7,618 nucleotides of DNA from an uncultured Deferribacteraceae bacterium (GTDB lineage: Bacteria; Chrysiogenota; Deferribacteres; Deferribacterales; Mucispirillaceae), in the NCBI GenBank assembly GCA_947039055.1, contig CAMQYB010000083.1:1-7618 (forward strand). The letters run 5' to 3'. The notes beneath the pieces are model-generated. The model worked only from the letters and a program-made list of their open reading frames with translations. It was not told the origin of the DNA and made no database searches. Below are positions 1-7,160 of the stretch, piece by piece. How positions within the stretch are numbered: the stretch's first letter is position 1; the number at the start of each line of letters is the position of its first letter. Both the position numbers and the translations under genes were made by a program.

Positions 1-50
1 AAAATAAAATATGTTTTCATCTAACGGTTATTAATATATCATAAGAGAAA

Positions 51-85
51 ATTGAAACATTAAAAATATTAAAAACATTAAAAAT
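51..85. repeat. Short AT-rich tandem repeats upstream of pyruvate kinase
   Basis: Three adjacent 9-base units read ATTAAAAAT (59-67), ATTAAAAAC (68-76) and ATTAAAAAT (77-85). A degenerate relative, ATTGAAAC, lies just before them at 51-58. The A-tracts recur every 9 bases, close to a helical turn, so the stretch could be bent or act as an A-rich promoter UP-type element; that is inference. In such AT-rich DNA chance repetition is also possible. A TTGAAA at 52-57 could be a -35 hexamer, but I find no good -10 at normal spacing, so no promoter is called for the downstream gene. Confidence 0.5.
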
Positions 86-138
86 GCTAAAGTGTTTTAA
101 ATAGGTTATTGTTCTTACAATTATTGTTATCTAAAATA

Positions 139-144
139 GTGGAG
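139..144 (+). promoter_or_regulatory. Ribosome binding site deciding the pyruvate kinase start
   Basis: GTGGAG ends 9 bases before the ATG at 154. The reading frame stays open upstream to a TTG at 109, but that start would add 15 residues that do not belong to the family, and I see no comparable purine-rich site in front of it. The site therefore favours 154. Confidence 0.6.
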
Positions 145-153
145 TCACAAAAT

Positions 154-1614
154 ATGTTATCTAAGTCAAAAACGAAATTAGTCTGTACGATAGGTCCAGC
201 ATCAGCGAATATTGATATCATCAGAAATATGATTTTAAGTGGTATGAATATGGCGCGCTTAAATTTTTCACATGGTACGCATGAAACTCATAAAGTATTA
301 ATTGATATGATTCATAAAGCGTCAGCAGAGTTAGGTATGCATGTTGGTATACTTCAAGATCTTTGCGGCCCTAAGATACGTCTTGGTATATTGCCTGATG
401 AGGGTATTCAGTTGCGAGCAGGTGAAAATGTAATATTGCGTGAAGCATCACGTTCAACAGAGGGTACAATACCAGTTGATTATGAAGGGTTGCATAAAGA
501 GATAAAGATCGGTGAGAGTATTCTTATAGCCGATGGTATTATGGATTTAGAGATAATTGAAATAAACGATTACGATGTTGTGTGTAAGGTTATAAGTGGT
601 GGAATGGCGTTCACGAAGAAAGGAGTTAATCTTCCTAAATCGAAATTACGTATTCCAGCGTTTAGTGCTAAAGATAGAGCAGATTTAGAGTTTGGATTAA
701 AAGAACGTTTAGATTATATCGCACTATCATTTGTAAGATCAGCAGAAGATTTGGAAGAGATAAGTGATATCATATCTAATAGTAGTTATCACCCTAAACT
801 GATAGCAAAGATAGAGAAACCACAAGCTATGGAAAATTTAGAGTCGATCATAAAAGCGGTAGATGGCGTAATGGTTGCAAGAGGCGATCTAGGTGTTGAA
901 GTTCCGTTTGAAGAAGTTCCACACATGCAGAAAATTATTATCAATAAAGCACGCAGTTGTGGAGCTATGGTAATTACTGCAACACAGATGTTACAAAGTA
1001 TGGTACTTTCTCCTCGTCCTACAAGAAGTGAAACAACAGATGTTGCTAATGCAGTTGCAGAAGGTACAGATGCACTTATGTTATCAGATGAAACAGCGAA
1101 CGGACATTATCCACTTGAAGCAGTTAAGACATTATCAAAGATTGCAAAAGCAGCAGAGCGTTACTCTCTATCTTCATTAAGTATGGATTTTGCACCCCTA
1201 GATTACTCTAAACGACTTGACAATTCACAGGGTAGTGATGTATACGCTGAGGAACTTATTTTAGGATTAGCAAGAGCTGCATGTTGGCTTGCAAAAGATA
1301 TAAATGCGAAAGCGATAGTAGCGATGACAAGTACAGGATACACAGCGTACAGTATTGCAAGATTTAGACCATCATCAATAGTGTTAGCGTTAGCCCCAAC
1401 AGATGAAGCTTGTAGAAAGATATCATTAATTTGGGGTACAGAAGCTATCTTGATTGATGAGGTAAAAAGTAGTGAAGAGATGATATCTGTTGCGATAGAA
1501 AAGGTACGTGAAGCTGGGTATGCTAGACTTGGCGATAAGATCGTTGTAGTTGCTGGTTTACCTTTTGGTACTCATGCACCTATAAACTTTTTACGAGTAG
1601 TTGACATTATTTAA
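154..1614 (+). CDS. pyk: Pyruvate kinase
   Basis: Makes pyruvate and ATP from phosphoenolpyruvate and ADP, the last step of glycolysis, in the cytoplasm. The 486 residues match the usual 470-480 of bacterial enzymes. The TIM-barrel domain starts with KTKLVCTIGPAS (6-17) and MARLNFSHG (33-41), whose R35, N37 and S39 are the usual phosphate and cation ligands. The small B domain falls at roughly 73-168. The signature LIAKIEKPQA (216-225) carries catalytic K219 and metal ligand E221; ARGDLG (242-247) gives D245; TATQML (275-280) gives T277. The C-terminal domain runs from about 345 to the end. K74 in GPKIR replaces the Glu of K+-dependent enzymes (rabbit E117), predicting K+ independence. The ATG at 154 is chosen because of its RBS and the family N-terminus. 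The gene is a single transcription unit, ended by its own terminator, and its neighbour suggests no functional link. Confidence 0.96.
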   Translation: MLSKSKTKLVCTIGPASANIDIIRNMILSGMNMARLNFSHGTHETHKVLIDMIHKASAELGMHVGILQDLCGPKIRLGILPDEGIQLRAGENVILREASRSTEGTIPVDYEGLHKEIKIGESILIADGIMDLEIIEINDYDVVCKVISGGMAFTKKGVNLPKSKLRIPAFSAKDRADLEFGLKERLDYIALSFVRSAEDLEEISDIISNSSYHPKLIAKIEKPQAMENLESIIKAVDGVMVARGDLGVEVPFEEVPHMQKIIINKARSCGAMVITATQMLQSMVLSPRPTRSETTDVANAVAEGTDALMLSDETANGHYPLEAVKTLSKIAKAAERYSLSSLSMDFAPLDYSKRLDNSQGSDVYAEELILGLARAACWLAKDINAKAIVAMTSTGYTAYSIARFRPSSIVLALAPTDEACRKISLIWGTEAILIDEVKSSEEMISVAIEKVREAGYARLGDKIVVVAGLPFGTHAPINFLRVVDII

Positions 1615-1665
1615 TTATAACACAGTTATATAATAGTCTCATGAAATTTCAATATTTTTTAATAG

Positions 1666-1700
1666 TAGTGGTAAGAGGATTTTCTTTTACCACTATTTTT
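1666..1700 (+). terminator. Intrinsic terminator after pyruvate kinase
   Basis: TAGTGGTAAGAG (1666-1677) pairs with CTTTTACCACTA (1684-1695) over 12 base pairs with one G-U wobble, around a 6-base loop (GATTTT). TTTTT follows at 1696-1700. It starts about 50 bases after the pyruvate kinase stop and separates that gene from the hydrogenase operon. The right arm is followed by T's only on the + strand, so it is read as one-directional. Confidence 0.88.
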
Positions 1701-1899
1701 GTCTCATTATAGATCATATATGTAAAAACATATTATGGTATAAAATCTTGTAACTACAAATCAATAAACAACTTTTTTAGTCTTACTGTATAAATATAGA
1801 GTATTGTTTTATAAGCATATATAATAATGCTTGAAAAAAGATATAAATAGTAGTAATATGCACAGGAATTTTTATAGATGATAAATATCGGAGGCACAT
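1701..1899. other. Intergenic region upstream of the hydrogenase operon
   Basis: Very AT-rich and without a coding frame I would defend. It contains two small dyads. One is ATATGT-AAAA-ACATAT (1718-1733), which overlaps the palindrome CATATATG (1715-1722). The other is TTGTA-AC-TACAA (1748-1759). There is also an exact TATAAT at 1820-1825, but its upstream hexamer at 17-base spacing (TAGAGT) is poor. I searched by eye for a GG-N10-GC sigma-54 element and for TTGAT-N4-ATCAA (FNR) and saw neither. Regulation by any named factor is not supported. Confidence 0.5.
1831..1859 (+). promoter_or_regulatory. Candidate sigma-70 promoter of the hydrogenase operon
   Basis: TTGAAA (1831-1836) and TAATAT (1854-1859) are separated by exactly 17 bases. 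The -35 matches TTGACA at 5 of 6 positions and the -10 matches TATAAT at 4 of 6. Transcription would start near 1866 and leave a leader of about 35 bases before the ATG at 1900. The perfect TATAAT at 1820-1825 is an alternative -10 with a weaker -35. In AT-rich DNA such matches arise easily by chance, so confidence is modest. Confidence 0.4.
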
Positions 1900-3003
1900 A
1901 TGGTAGAGAGGAGTTTATTAACCCCTAACCTGTCGAGAAGAGATTTTGTTAAGGCGTTAGGTACGATTACTACAGCACTAGGATTGCCATTGACTATGGC
2001 AACGGATGCAGCAGAGGCGGCATCAAATGTTGATAATCGCCCGCCAGTTATATGGTTACATTTTCAGGAGTGTACTGGTTGTACGGAGGCTGTATTAAAA
2101 GCAACACATCCATCACCTGCGGAATTAATTTTAGAGTTAGTTAATTTATGTTATCAAGAGTCATTGATGGCAGATTTTGGTCATGGTGCGGAGTTATTAT
2201 TAGAAGCAGCTATGAAGAAATATGCTGGTAAGTATATTTTAATAATAGAAGGATCTATTCCGATTAAAGATAACGGTGTTTACTGTAAGATAGGTGGTAA
2301 GACAGCTATTGATATATTAAAACATGTAGCAGGCTCAGCAGCAGCTGTTATCAATTTAGGTATTTGTGCAACATCGGGTGGTATAGCTTCTGCTGGATCA
2401 AATCCAACAGGTGCAGTTGGAGCTCCAGAACTTCTTCCAGAGGGTATTCCTTATTTATCACTTCCTGGTTGTCCTCCAAATCCTTATAACTTATTGGGAG
2501 TAATAATGTATTTACTCAACTTTAATAAGTTACCAGAGATGGATTCTAAAAAGAGACCATTATTTGCATACGGAACATTGATACATGAGTATTGTGAACG
2601 CAGAGCTCATTTTGATGCAGGAAGATTTGCGAAAGAGTTTGGTGATGAAGGTCACCGAAACGGTTTCTGTTTATATAAATTAGGATGTAAAGGTCCAGAG
2701 ACTCATGCAAACTGTTCGGCTATTAAATTTAATGAAGGTATCGTTTGGCCTATCGGTAACGGTAATCCGTGTATCGGTTGTACTGAGGGAGATGTTCTAT
2801 TTAAGCATAGTTTATTTACTCATGCTAAGGTGGCACAACCAAGACTTAGCTCTAATGTTCCACCAGCACAGCAAGCAGACTTAGGTGACAGAGCTACAGC
2901 ATCACAAGGTGTTTTAGTTGGAGCTATTATCGGTGCAGCAGTTGGTGCTGGTGCAGTTTATGCATCTAAGCTATCTAAGGAGCCTGAGGATGAAAACAAG
3001 TAG
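1900..3003 (+). CDS. hybO: [NiFe] hydrogenase small subunit, Tat-exported, membrane-anchored (group 1)
   Basis: Carries electrons from the [NiFe] site of the large subunit towards HybA, on the outer face of the cytoplasmic membrane. It has 367 residues, close to E. coli HybO. GGAGG lies 5 bases before the ATG. A twin-arginine signal, SRRDFVK (12-18), is followed by a hydrophobic stretch and a likely cleavage site after AEA (38-40). Cluster ligands by family pattern: proximal [4Fe-4S] C58, C61, C156, C191; distal [4Fe-4S] H229, C232, C257, C263; medial [3Fe-4S] C272, C291, C294, with P284 where a fourth Cys would sit. The two extra proximal cysteines of oxygen-tolerant enzymes are absent (G60 and G161 instead). 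A Gly/Ala-rich hydrophobic helix at about 336-356 is the C-terminal membrane anchor. The last 14 bases overlap the start of the next gene, implying translational coupling. Also called hybS in Geobacter-type operons. Confidence 0.95.
   Translation: MVERSLLTPNLSRRDFVKALGTITTALGLPLTMATDAAEAASNVDNRPPVIWLHFQECTGCTEAVLKATHPSPAELILELVNLCYQESLMADFGHGAELLLEAAMKKYAGKYILIIEGSIPIKDNGVYCKIGGKTAIDILKHVAGSAAAVINLGICATSGGIASAGSNPTGAVGAPELLPEGIPYLSLPGCPPNPYNLLGVIMYLLNFNKLPEMDSKKRPLFAYGTLIHEYCERRAHFDAGRFAKEFGDEGHRNGFCLYKLGCKGPETHANCSAIKFNEGIVWPIGNGNPCIGCTEGDVLFKHSLFTHAKVAQPRLSSNVPPAQQADLGDRATASQGVLVGAIIGAAVGAGAVYASKLSKEPEDENK
2977..2982 (+). promoter_or_regulatory. Ribosome binding site deciding the HybA start
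   Basis: AAGGAG lies inside the end of the small-subunit gene, 7 bases before the ATG at 2990. The frame is open further upstream to 2918, but a start there would put 24 extra residues before a Tat signal, which normally sits at the very N-terminus. Confidence 0.75.
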
Positions 3004-4138
3004 AAGAGAATTTATAAAAGTTGGAACAGCCGCTGTACTTAGTGCAGGTGCAGTTACAACTGTTGGCGTTAAGGATGCAGAAGCTGCTGCGAAGAGGGAG
3101 TTTTCTCCAGAAGCCGTAGGTATGTTTTATGACTCGACTAAGTGTATCGGATGTCAAGCATGTGTTATAAGCTGTTATGAGATTAATTTTCTTAACAGAG
3201 AATCATATATTAATAATGTTATAGCACCAGAGGATCAGAACTTTATTGTAAGAGAGGATTTAATTCCGAAACTTGCACCTGGAGATCAATTTAATCCTGA
3301 TAGACCTTGGTTAAATGTTGAGACAAACGACTATAGATTTAGAAATATTATACAAAAATATGTTGATCCAGAAGATAATGTACATTTTATCAAACATCAA
3401 TGTATGCATTGTAATCATCCTGAATGTGTATCAGTTTGTCCAGTTGCGGCATTAACTAAAGATCCAGTTGATGGAGTTGTTGAATACAATGCATCGTACT
3501 GTATCGGATGTAGATATTGTCAATTAGCTTGTCCATTCTTGATACCTAAATATGAGTGGAAGAGAGCAGTTCCTAAGATTGTTAAATGTGATATGTGTAA
3601 ATCAACACTTGGAGCTAACGGTATATCTGGTACTGGATGTACAAATGTTTGTCCAACGGGTGCTGTTATTTATGGTAAGCGTGTTGATCTTATGGAAGAT
3701 GCGAAATCTCGTATATCGAATAATCCTGGAAAATATTTTGCAGATAAAGTTTATGGTGAGTACGATAACGGTGGAACAGACGTTATATATCTATCTGCTG
3801 TAGATTTTAAATATCTTGGTTTTGATGAAAGAATTCAAGATTATTCATACGCAGCAGTTTCTGAAAAACTTCACCATACAATATATACATTAGGTATAGC
3901 TCCGATCGGTTTATTTCTTACATTAGCAGTTGTTGGATATATCAATGGTAAGAGAAATGCACATGACTCGTTTGAAGGTGTTGAGTTTGAAGATGAGTAT
4001 GTAGAAGATGTAAAAACTAGTGACTCGAAAGTTAGTGGTGCAAAAACTACTGATACAAAAGTTGCTGATAGTAAAGCGAAAGAAGTAAAGGCTAAAGACG
4101 TAAAGGCTAAAGATGAAAAAGATAAGGGGGGCGAATAA
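2990..4138 (+). CDS. hybA: Hydrogenase-2-type ferredoxin subunit HybA with extended C-terminal tail
   Basis: Electron-transfer subunit linking the hydrogenase core to the membrane subunit HybB. It has 382 residues from the ATG that overlaps the small-subunit gene by 14 bases. A Tat signal, SRREFIK (4-10), is followed by a hydrophobic stretch and AEA (30-32), a probable cleavage site. Sixteen cysteines fall in four groups, enough for four [4Fe-4S] clusters: C52/C55/C58/C62, C138/C141/C146/C150, C171/C174/C177/C181 and C200/C203/C217/C221. A transmembrane helix is evident at about 299-318, as in E. coli HybA. Beyond it lies a tail of about 60 residues. It is acidic at first (VEFEDEYVED, 331-340), then rich in Lys, Asp, Ala, Ser and Thr up to the stop. 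E. coli HybA has 328 residues, so the tail is extra length. With the iron-sulfur domain outside, the tail should face the cytoplasm (inference). The gene ends directly against the next ATG. Confidence 0.93.
   Translation: MKTSRREFIKVGTAAVLSAGAVTTVGVKDAEAAAKREFSPEAVGMFYDSTKCIGCQACVISCYEINFLNRESYINNVIAPEDQNFIVREDLIPKLAPGDQFNPDRPWLNVETNDYRFRNIIQKYVDPEDNVHFIKHQCMHCNHPECVSVCPVAALTKDPVDGVVEYNASYCIGCRYCQLACPFLIPKYEWKRAVPKIVKCDMCKSTLGANGISGTGCTNVCPTGAVIYGKRVDLMEDAKSRISNNPGKYFADKVYGEYDNGGTDVIYLSAVDFKYLGFDERIQDYSYAAVSEKLHHTIYTLGIAPIGLFLTLAVVGYINGKRNAHDSFEGVEFEDEYVEDVKTSDSKVSGAKTTDTKVADSKAKEVKAKDVKAKDEKDKGGE
4085..4114 (+). repeat. 15-base tandem repeat in the HybA tail
   Basis: GTAAAGGCTAAAGAC (4085-4099) is followed at once by GTAAAGGCTAAAGAT (4100-4114), differing only in the last base. 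Each unit encodes Val-Lys-Ala-Lys-Asp. Looser relatives of the same Lys-rich pattern precede it from about 4010. The near-identity suggests recent duplication by slippage in frame. Confidence 0.85.
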
Positions 4139-5338
4139 ATGGCTGGACATCATCATGAATATATAATTCGTAGAGGTAATATTTTCACTCCAACATTTTA
4201 TATAACCACTGCACTAATCATTTTAGCTGTGTTAATAGTTATGTATAGATACTGGATGGGTATGGGTTACATCACAAATATGAGTGATGGATATCCTTGG
4301 GGAACATGGAAATCGGTAAATGTTTCTATAGGTGCTGCGTTTGCTTGTGGCGGATATGTGCTTGCGATACTTGTTTATATATTTAATAAATATAAGTATC
4401 ATCACATGGTACGATCTGGAGTTTTAGTATCTATGTTTGGATACTCACTAGCAGGTCTTGCTGTAATGATTGATATTGGTAGACCATGGAATGCGATATA
4501 CTTTTTTGTTCCAAGTAACTGGCAGTTGAATTCTGCATTATTTGAAGTAGCGTTATGCGTTATGGCATATACTGGTGTAACGATGTTAGAATTTTTACCA
4601 GCTGTTTTTGAGCGTACATCGCTTATTGAAAAGTATCCACGTTTCTCTGCGTTCTCAAAAAAGTGGTATCATGTTCTTGAGAAAATCACATTTTTAATTA
4701 TTGCAATAGGTGTAACATTACCTTCAATGCACCAGTCTTCACTTGGCACAATGTTGATAGCAACAGGACATAAGCTACATCCTTTATGGCAGTCAAACTT
4801 CATACCGTTACTATTTTTAATAACTGCATTTATAATGGGTATTGCATCTATTATTCTTGTATCTATGTTGACATCAAAATTGTTACATAGACCATTTGAA
4901 AAAAGTATATATGGAATTGCTAAGTTAATTCCTTATGCAACGCTTACTTGGATAGTTGTTAGAATTATATCGTTGACAACGTCAGGTGCTTGGGGATATT
5001 TATTTACGTCAGGCTTAAATTCGGTTTTTGTTATATTGGAATTTTTAACAATGGGGATACCAGCGTATATAGCTCTTAGAACAAAACTTGGTAGAAGTAA
5101 ACGAGGAGTATTTATCTCTTCATGCCTCATGATAGCAGGTGTATGCTTATATCGTCTAGGAGTTTACTTATTAGGTTTCAATGTTGAAGCTGGTTGGAAC
5201 AGATATTTCCCTAGTTTTGGAGAGACGATAACAACAACTGCATTACTGTTAGTAATATTATGGGGTTACGTAATTCTTATAAAATTAGTACCAGTATTAC
5301 CTAACCTTAATATTAAAGGCGACCCTAGAAAAGATTAA
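4139..5338 (+). CDS. hybB: Hydrogenase-2-type integral membrane subunit HybB (NrfD/PsrC-like family)
   Basis: Membrane partner that passes electrons between HybA and the quinone pool. In E. coli Hyd-2 this subunit is tied to menaquinone reduction coupled to proton movement; that role here is by homology. It has 399 residues against 392 in E. coli. About ten hydrophobic helices can be seen, near 17-37, 58-80, 92-112, 130-152, 181-201, 220-242, 258-280, 291-313, 322-344 and 361-383. Family-like loop motifs include YPWGTW (52-57) and DIGRPW (112-117). There is no cysteine motif or haem-binding pattern, as expected for NrfD-type subunits. The N-terminus, MAGHHHEY, has three adjacent histidines. 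The ATG follows the hybA stop with no gap, and AAGGGGGG (4124-4131) inside hybA serves as RBS, so the two are translationally coupled. Confidence 0.93.
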   Translation: MAGHHHEYIIRRGNIFTPTFYITTALIILAVLIVMYRYWMGMGYITNMSDGYPWGTWKSVNVSIGAAFACGGYVLAILVYIFNKYKYHHMVRSGVLVSMFGYSLAGLAVMIDIGRPWNAIYFFVPSNWQLNSALFEVALCVMAYTGVTMLEFLPAVFERTSLIEKYPRFSAFSKKWYHVLEKITFLIIAIGVTLPSMHQSSLGTMLIATGHKLHPLWQSNFIPLLFLITAFIMGIASIILVSMLTSKLLHRPFEKSIYGIAKLIPYATLTWIVVRIISLTTSGAWGYLFTSGLNSVFVILEFLTMGIPAYIALRTKLGRSKRGVFISSCLMIAGVCLYRLGVYLLGFNVEAGWNRYFPSFGETITTTALLLVILWGYVILIKLVPVLPNLNIKGDPRKD

Positions 5339-5390
5339 TTTAGAGTATATATATAATTGATATAAAGATATAAAATAGGAGATAATTAAA

Positions 5391-7067
5391 ATGGCGAAGA
5401 GAATTACCATAGATCCGATCACAAGGATAGAAGGTCATCTTAGAATAGATGTGCAGATAAATGATAATAATGTAGTTGATGATTCTTGGTCATCAGTACA
5501 GATGTTTAGAGGAATAGAAACAATCTTAAGAGGCTCAGATCCAGCATCAGCTTGGTCTTTAGCTCAAAGATTTTGTGGAGTTTGTACAACTACACATGCG
5601 TTAGGTTCTATCCGTTGTGTTGAGGATGCTTTAAATGTAGAGATACCTTTCAATGCACAGATGTTAAGAAATCTTGTTTTAACAATTCAATCGTTACAAG
5701 ATCATATAGTTCATTTCTATCATCTAACAGCACTTGACTGGATAGATATAGTTTCTGCTACGAAAGCTGATCCTGTAAAAGCTGGAAAAATAGCTGAAGG
5801 ATTATCAGGTTGGCCAAAAAACTCTGTTAACGATATGAAAGAAGCTAAAGATAAATTAACTGCTTTTGTAAGCACTGGAAATCTAGGTATTTATAGTGCA
5901 GGTTATTGGGGACATCAAGATATGCGTTTATCTCCAGAGATAAATTTAATGGCTTTCTCACATTACCTTCAAGCGTTAGATGCTCAAAGACAAGCTGCTC
6001 AAGCTGTTGCGATCATCGGTGGTAAAAACCCACATATTCAAAATCTTTGTGTAGGTGGAGTTTCAACTCAACTTAACATGGATGGATATACAGGTTTAAA
6101 TATTGAGAAATTAGATTGGTTAGGCGATATTATTAACACAGTTGATAAGTTTATCAATCAAGTATATGTACCAGATGTTTTAGCTATCGGTGGAATATAT
6201 AAAGATTGGTTTAACATGGGTAAAGCTTCACCTAACTATATATCTACTCCTGATATTCCACTTGACGGTAAAGCTACTAAGTTTGCTATTAAAGGTGGAG
6301 TTATTATAGGGAAATCTGTAAGAGAGTTTAAAGATTGGAAAGATACAGATCTTCGTTCAAAAATAACAGAAACATCTAAACATGCTTGGTATGAAGAGAA
6401 TGATCCTCTTCATCCATATGTTGGTGAGCAGACTCCTAACTATACAGATTTTGAAGATGATGGAAAATATACATGGTGTAAAGCTCCTCGTTATGATGGT
6501 AATGTAACTCAAACAGGTCCTATTGCACAGATTATGGTGAACTATAAATTAGGTCATGCTTCGACTGTAAAATATGTTGATTATGTTAGATCTAAATTAG
6601 GTTTAACTGTTGATCAGTTGAACTCAACTATGGGACGTAACGCTGCAAGAGCTATCAAAACTCTTGTGATGGTTGATTATACGAAAGAGTGTTATCAATT
6701 ATTAATAGATAATTATGCAAGTGGAGACACAGCGTATAACAATCCTACAACGATCCCAGCTGGTGAATATAAAGGTGTTGGTTTCAATGAAGCTCCACGT
6801 GGAATGTTATCACATTGGGTTGTTATTAAAGATAAACTGATTACAAATTATGAGGCGGTTGTTCCATCAACTTGGGTGGCATCACCTAGAGATAATGAGA
6901 ATAAGAAAGGTCCTTATGAGGAATCATTAATGAATCTTAAAGTTGCTGATGCAAAAAATCCTTTAGAGATTGTTAGAACAATACACTCATTTGATCCTTG
7001 TATTGCATGTGCAGTACATACTGTTGATCCTGATGGCGTTGAGTTTGTTAAAGTTAAAGTAAGATAG
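5391..7067 (+). CDS. hybC: [NiFe] hydrogenase large (catalytic) subunit, group 1
   Basis: Holds the NiFe(CN)2CO site that splits H2 into protons and electrons. It has 558 residues, close to E. coli HybC (567). The N-terminal motif RIEGHLR (12-18) contains E14, the proton-gate glutamate. RFCGVCTTTH (60-69) gives ligands C62 and C65, and DPCIACAVH (535-543) gives C537 and C540. R470 in EAPRG (467-471) matches the canopy arginine over the active site. Cleavage after H543 by the maturation protease would remove 15 residues, the same length as in HybC. It has no signal peptide and should be exported in complex with the small subunit. AGGAG (5377-5381) lies 9 bases before the ATG. It is separated by 52 bases from hybB. 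Stop codons TAG and TAA stand in tandem. Called hybL in Geobacter-type operons. Confidence 0.96.
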   Translation: MAKRITIDPITRIEGHLRIDVQINDNNVVDDSWSSVQMFRGIETILRGSDPASAWSLAQRFCGVCTTTHALGSIRCVEDALNVEIPFNAQMLRNLVLTIQSLQDHIVHFYHLTALDWIDIVSATKADPVKAGKIAEGLSGWPKNSVNDMKEAKDKLTAFVSTGNLGIYSAGYWGHQDMRLSPEINLMAFSHYLQALDAQRQAAQAVAIIGGKNPHIQNLCVGGVSTQLNMDGYTGLNIEKLDWLGDIINTVDKFINQVYVPDVLAIGGIYKDWFNMGKASPNYISTPDIPLDGKATKFAIKGGVIIGKSVREFKDWKDTDLRSKITETSKHAWYEENDPLHPYVGEQTPNYTDFEDDGKYTWCKAPRYDGNVTQTGPIAQIMVNYKLGHASTVKYVDYVRSKLGLTVDQLNSTMGRNAARAIKTLVMVDYTKECYQLLIDNYASGDTAYNNPTTIPAGEYKGVGFNEAPRGMLSHWVVIKDKLITNYEAVVPSTWVASPRDNENKKGPYEESLMNLKVADAKNPLEIVRTIHSFDPCIACAVHTVDPDGVEFVKVKVR

Positions 7068-7079
7068 TAAGATAGTAAG
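7059..7079 (+). repeat. 8-base repeat across the large-subunit stop codon
   Basis: GTAAGATA occurs at 7059-7066 and 7067-7074, with a partial third copy, GTAAG, at 7075-7079. The first unit overlaps the last codons and the TAG stop (7065-7067), and TAA follows in frame at 7068. It looks like a small slippage duplication with no clear function. Confidence 0.7.
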
Positions 7080-7115
7080 TTATTAATCTAATTTACATTT
7101 TGTGATTATAATATT

Positions 7116-7142
7116 ATGGGGAGATTTAGATCTCCTCATTTT
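7116..7142 (+). terminator. Intra-operon hairpin, possible weak terminator or attenuator
   Basis: ATGGGGAGAT (7116-7125) pairs with ATCTCCTCAT (7130-7139) over 10 base pairs with one G-U, closing a TTAG loop. TTTT (7139-7142) follows, then A breaks the run. The stem is strong for this AT-rich DNA, but the T-tract is short. It sits between the large-subunit gene and the protease gene, whose RBS begins 13 bases after the T-tract. It could terminate part of the transcripts, protect the 3' end of the structural-gene mRNA, or both; the sequence does not say which. Confidence 0.55.
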
Positions 7143-7154
7143 ATTATCTATTTT

Positions 7155-7160
7155 AAGGAG
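7155..7160 (+). promoter_or_regulatory. Ribosome binding site for the protease gene, supporting a TTG start
   Basis: AAGGAG lies 6 bases before TTG at 7167. The next in-frame ATG (7185) would cut off the first beta strand, KKIVV, and has no comparable site at the right distance. Confidence 0.75.

Noticed and set aside
109..153. TTG start at 109 for pyruvate kinase, adding 15 residues
   Set aside because: The added residues do not fit the family N-terminus. The ATG at 154 has a purine-rich RBS and gives a normal length.
1701..1899. Sigma-54 promoter or FNR box for the hydrogenase operon
   Set aside because: I looked for GG-N10-GC and TTGAT-N4-ATCAA by eye and found no acceptable match.
2918..2989. 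Upstream start for HybA, overlapping the small subunit by 86 bases
   Set aside because: It would bury the twin-arginine signal 24 residues in. The ATG at 2990 has AAGGAG at the right distance.
2975..3157. Open frame of 60 codons on the - strand
   Set aside because: It lies opposite the end of the small subunit and the start of HybA, and has no RBS or recognisable domain. It is an antisense shadow.
3552..3803. Open frame of 83 codons on the + strand inside HybA
   Set aside because: It is out of frame with the cysteine-motif coding region, whose cluster ligands prove the HybA frame. No independent support was seen.
3923..4156. Phe/Ser-rich open frame of 77 codons on the - strand
   Set aside because: It is the complement of the Lys/Asp-rich HybA tail, and its hydrophobic look is a by-product of that composition.
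4933..5130. Open frame of 65 codons on the - strand inside HybB
   Set aside because: It is opposite a strongly coding membrane gene and has no start signal or family resemblance.
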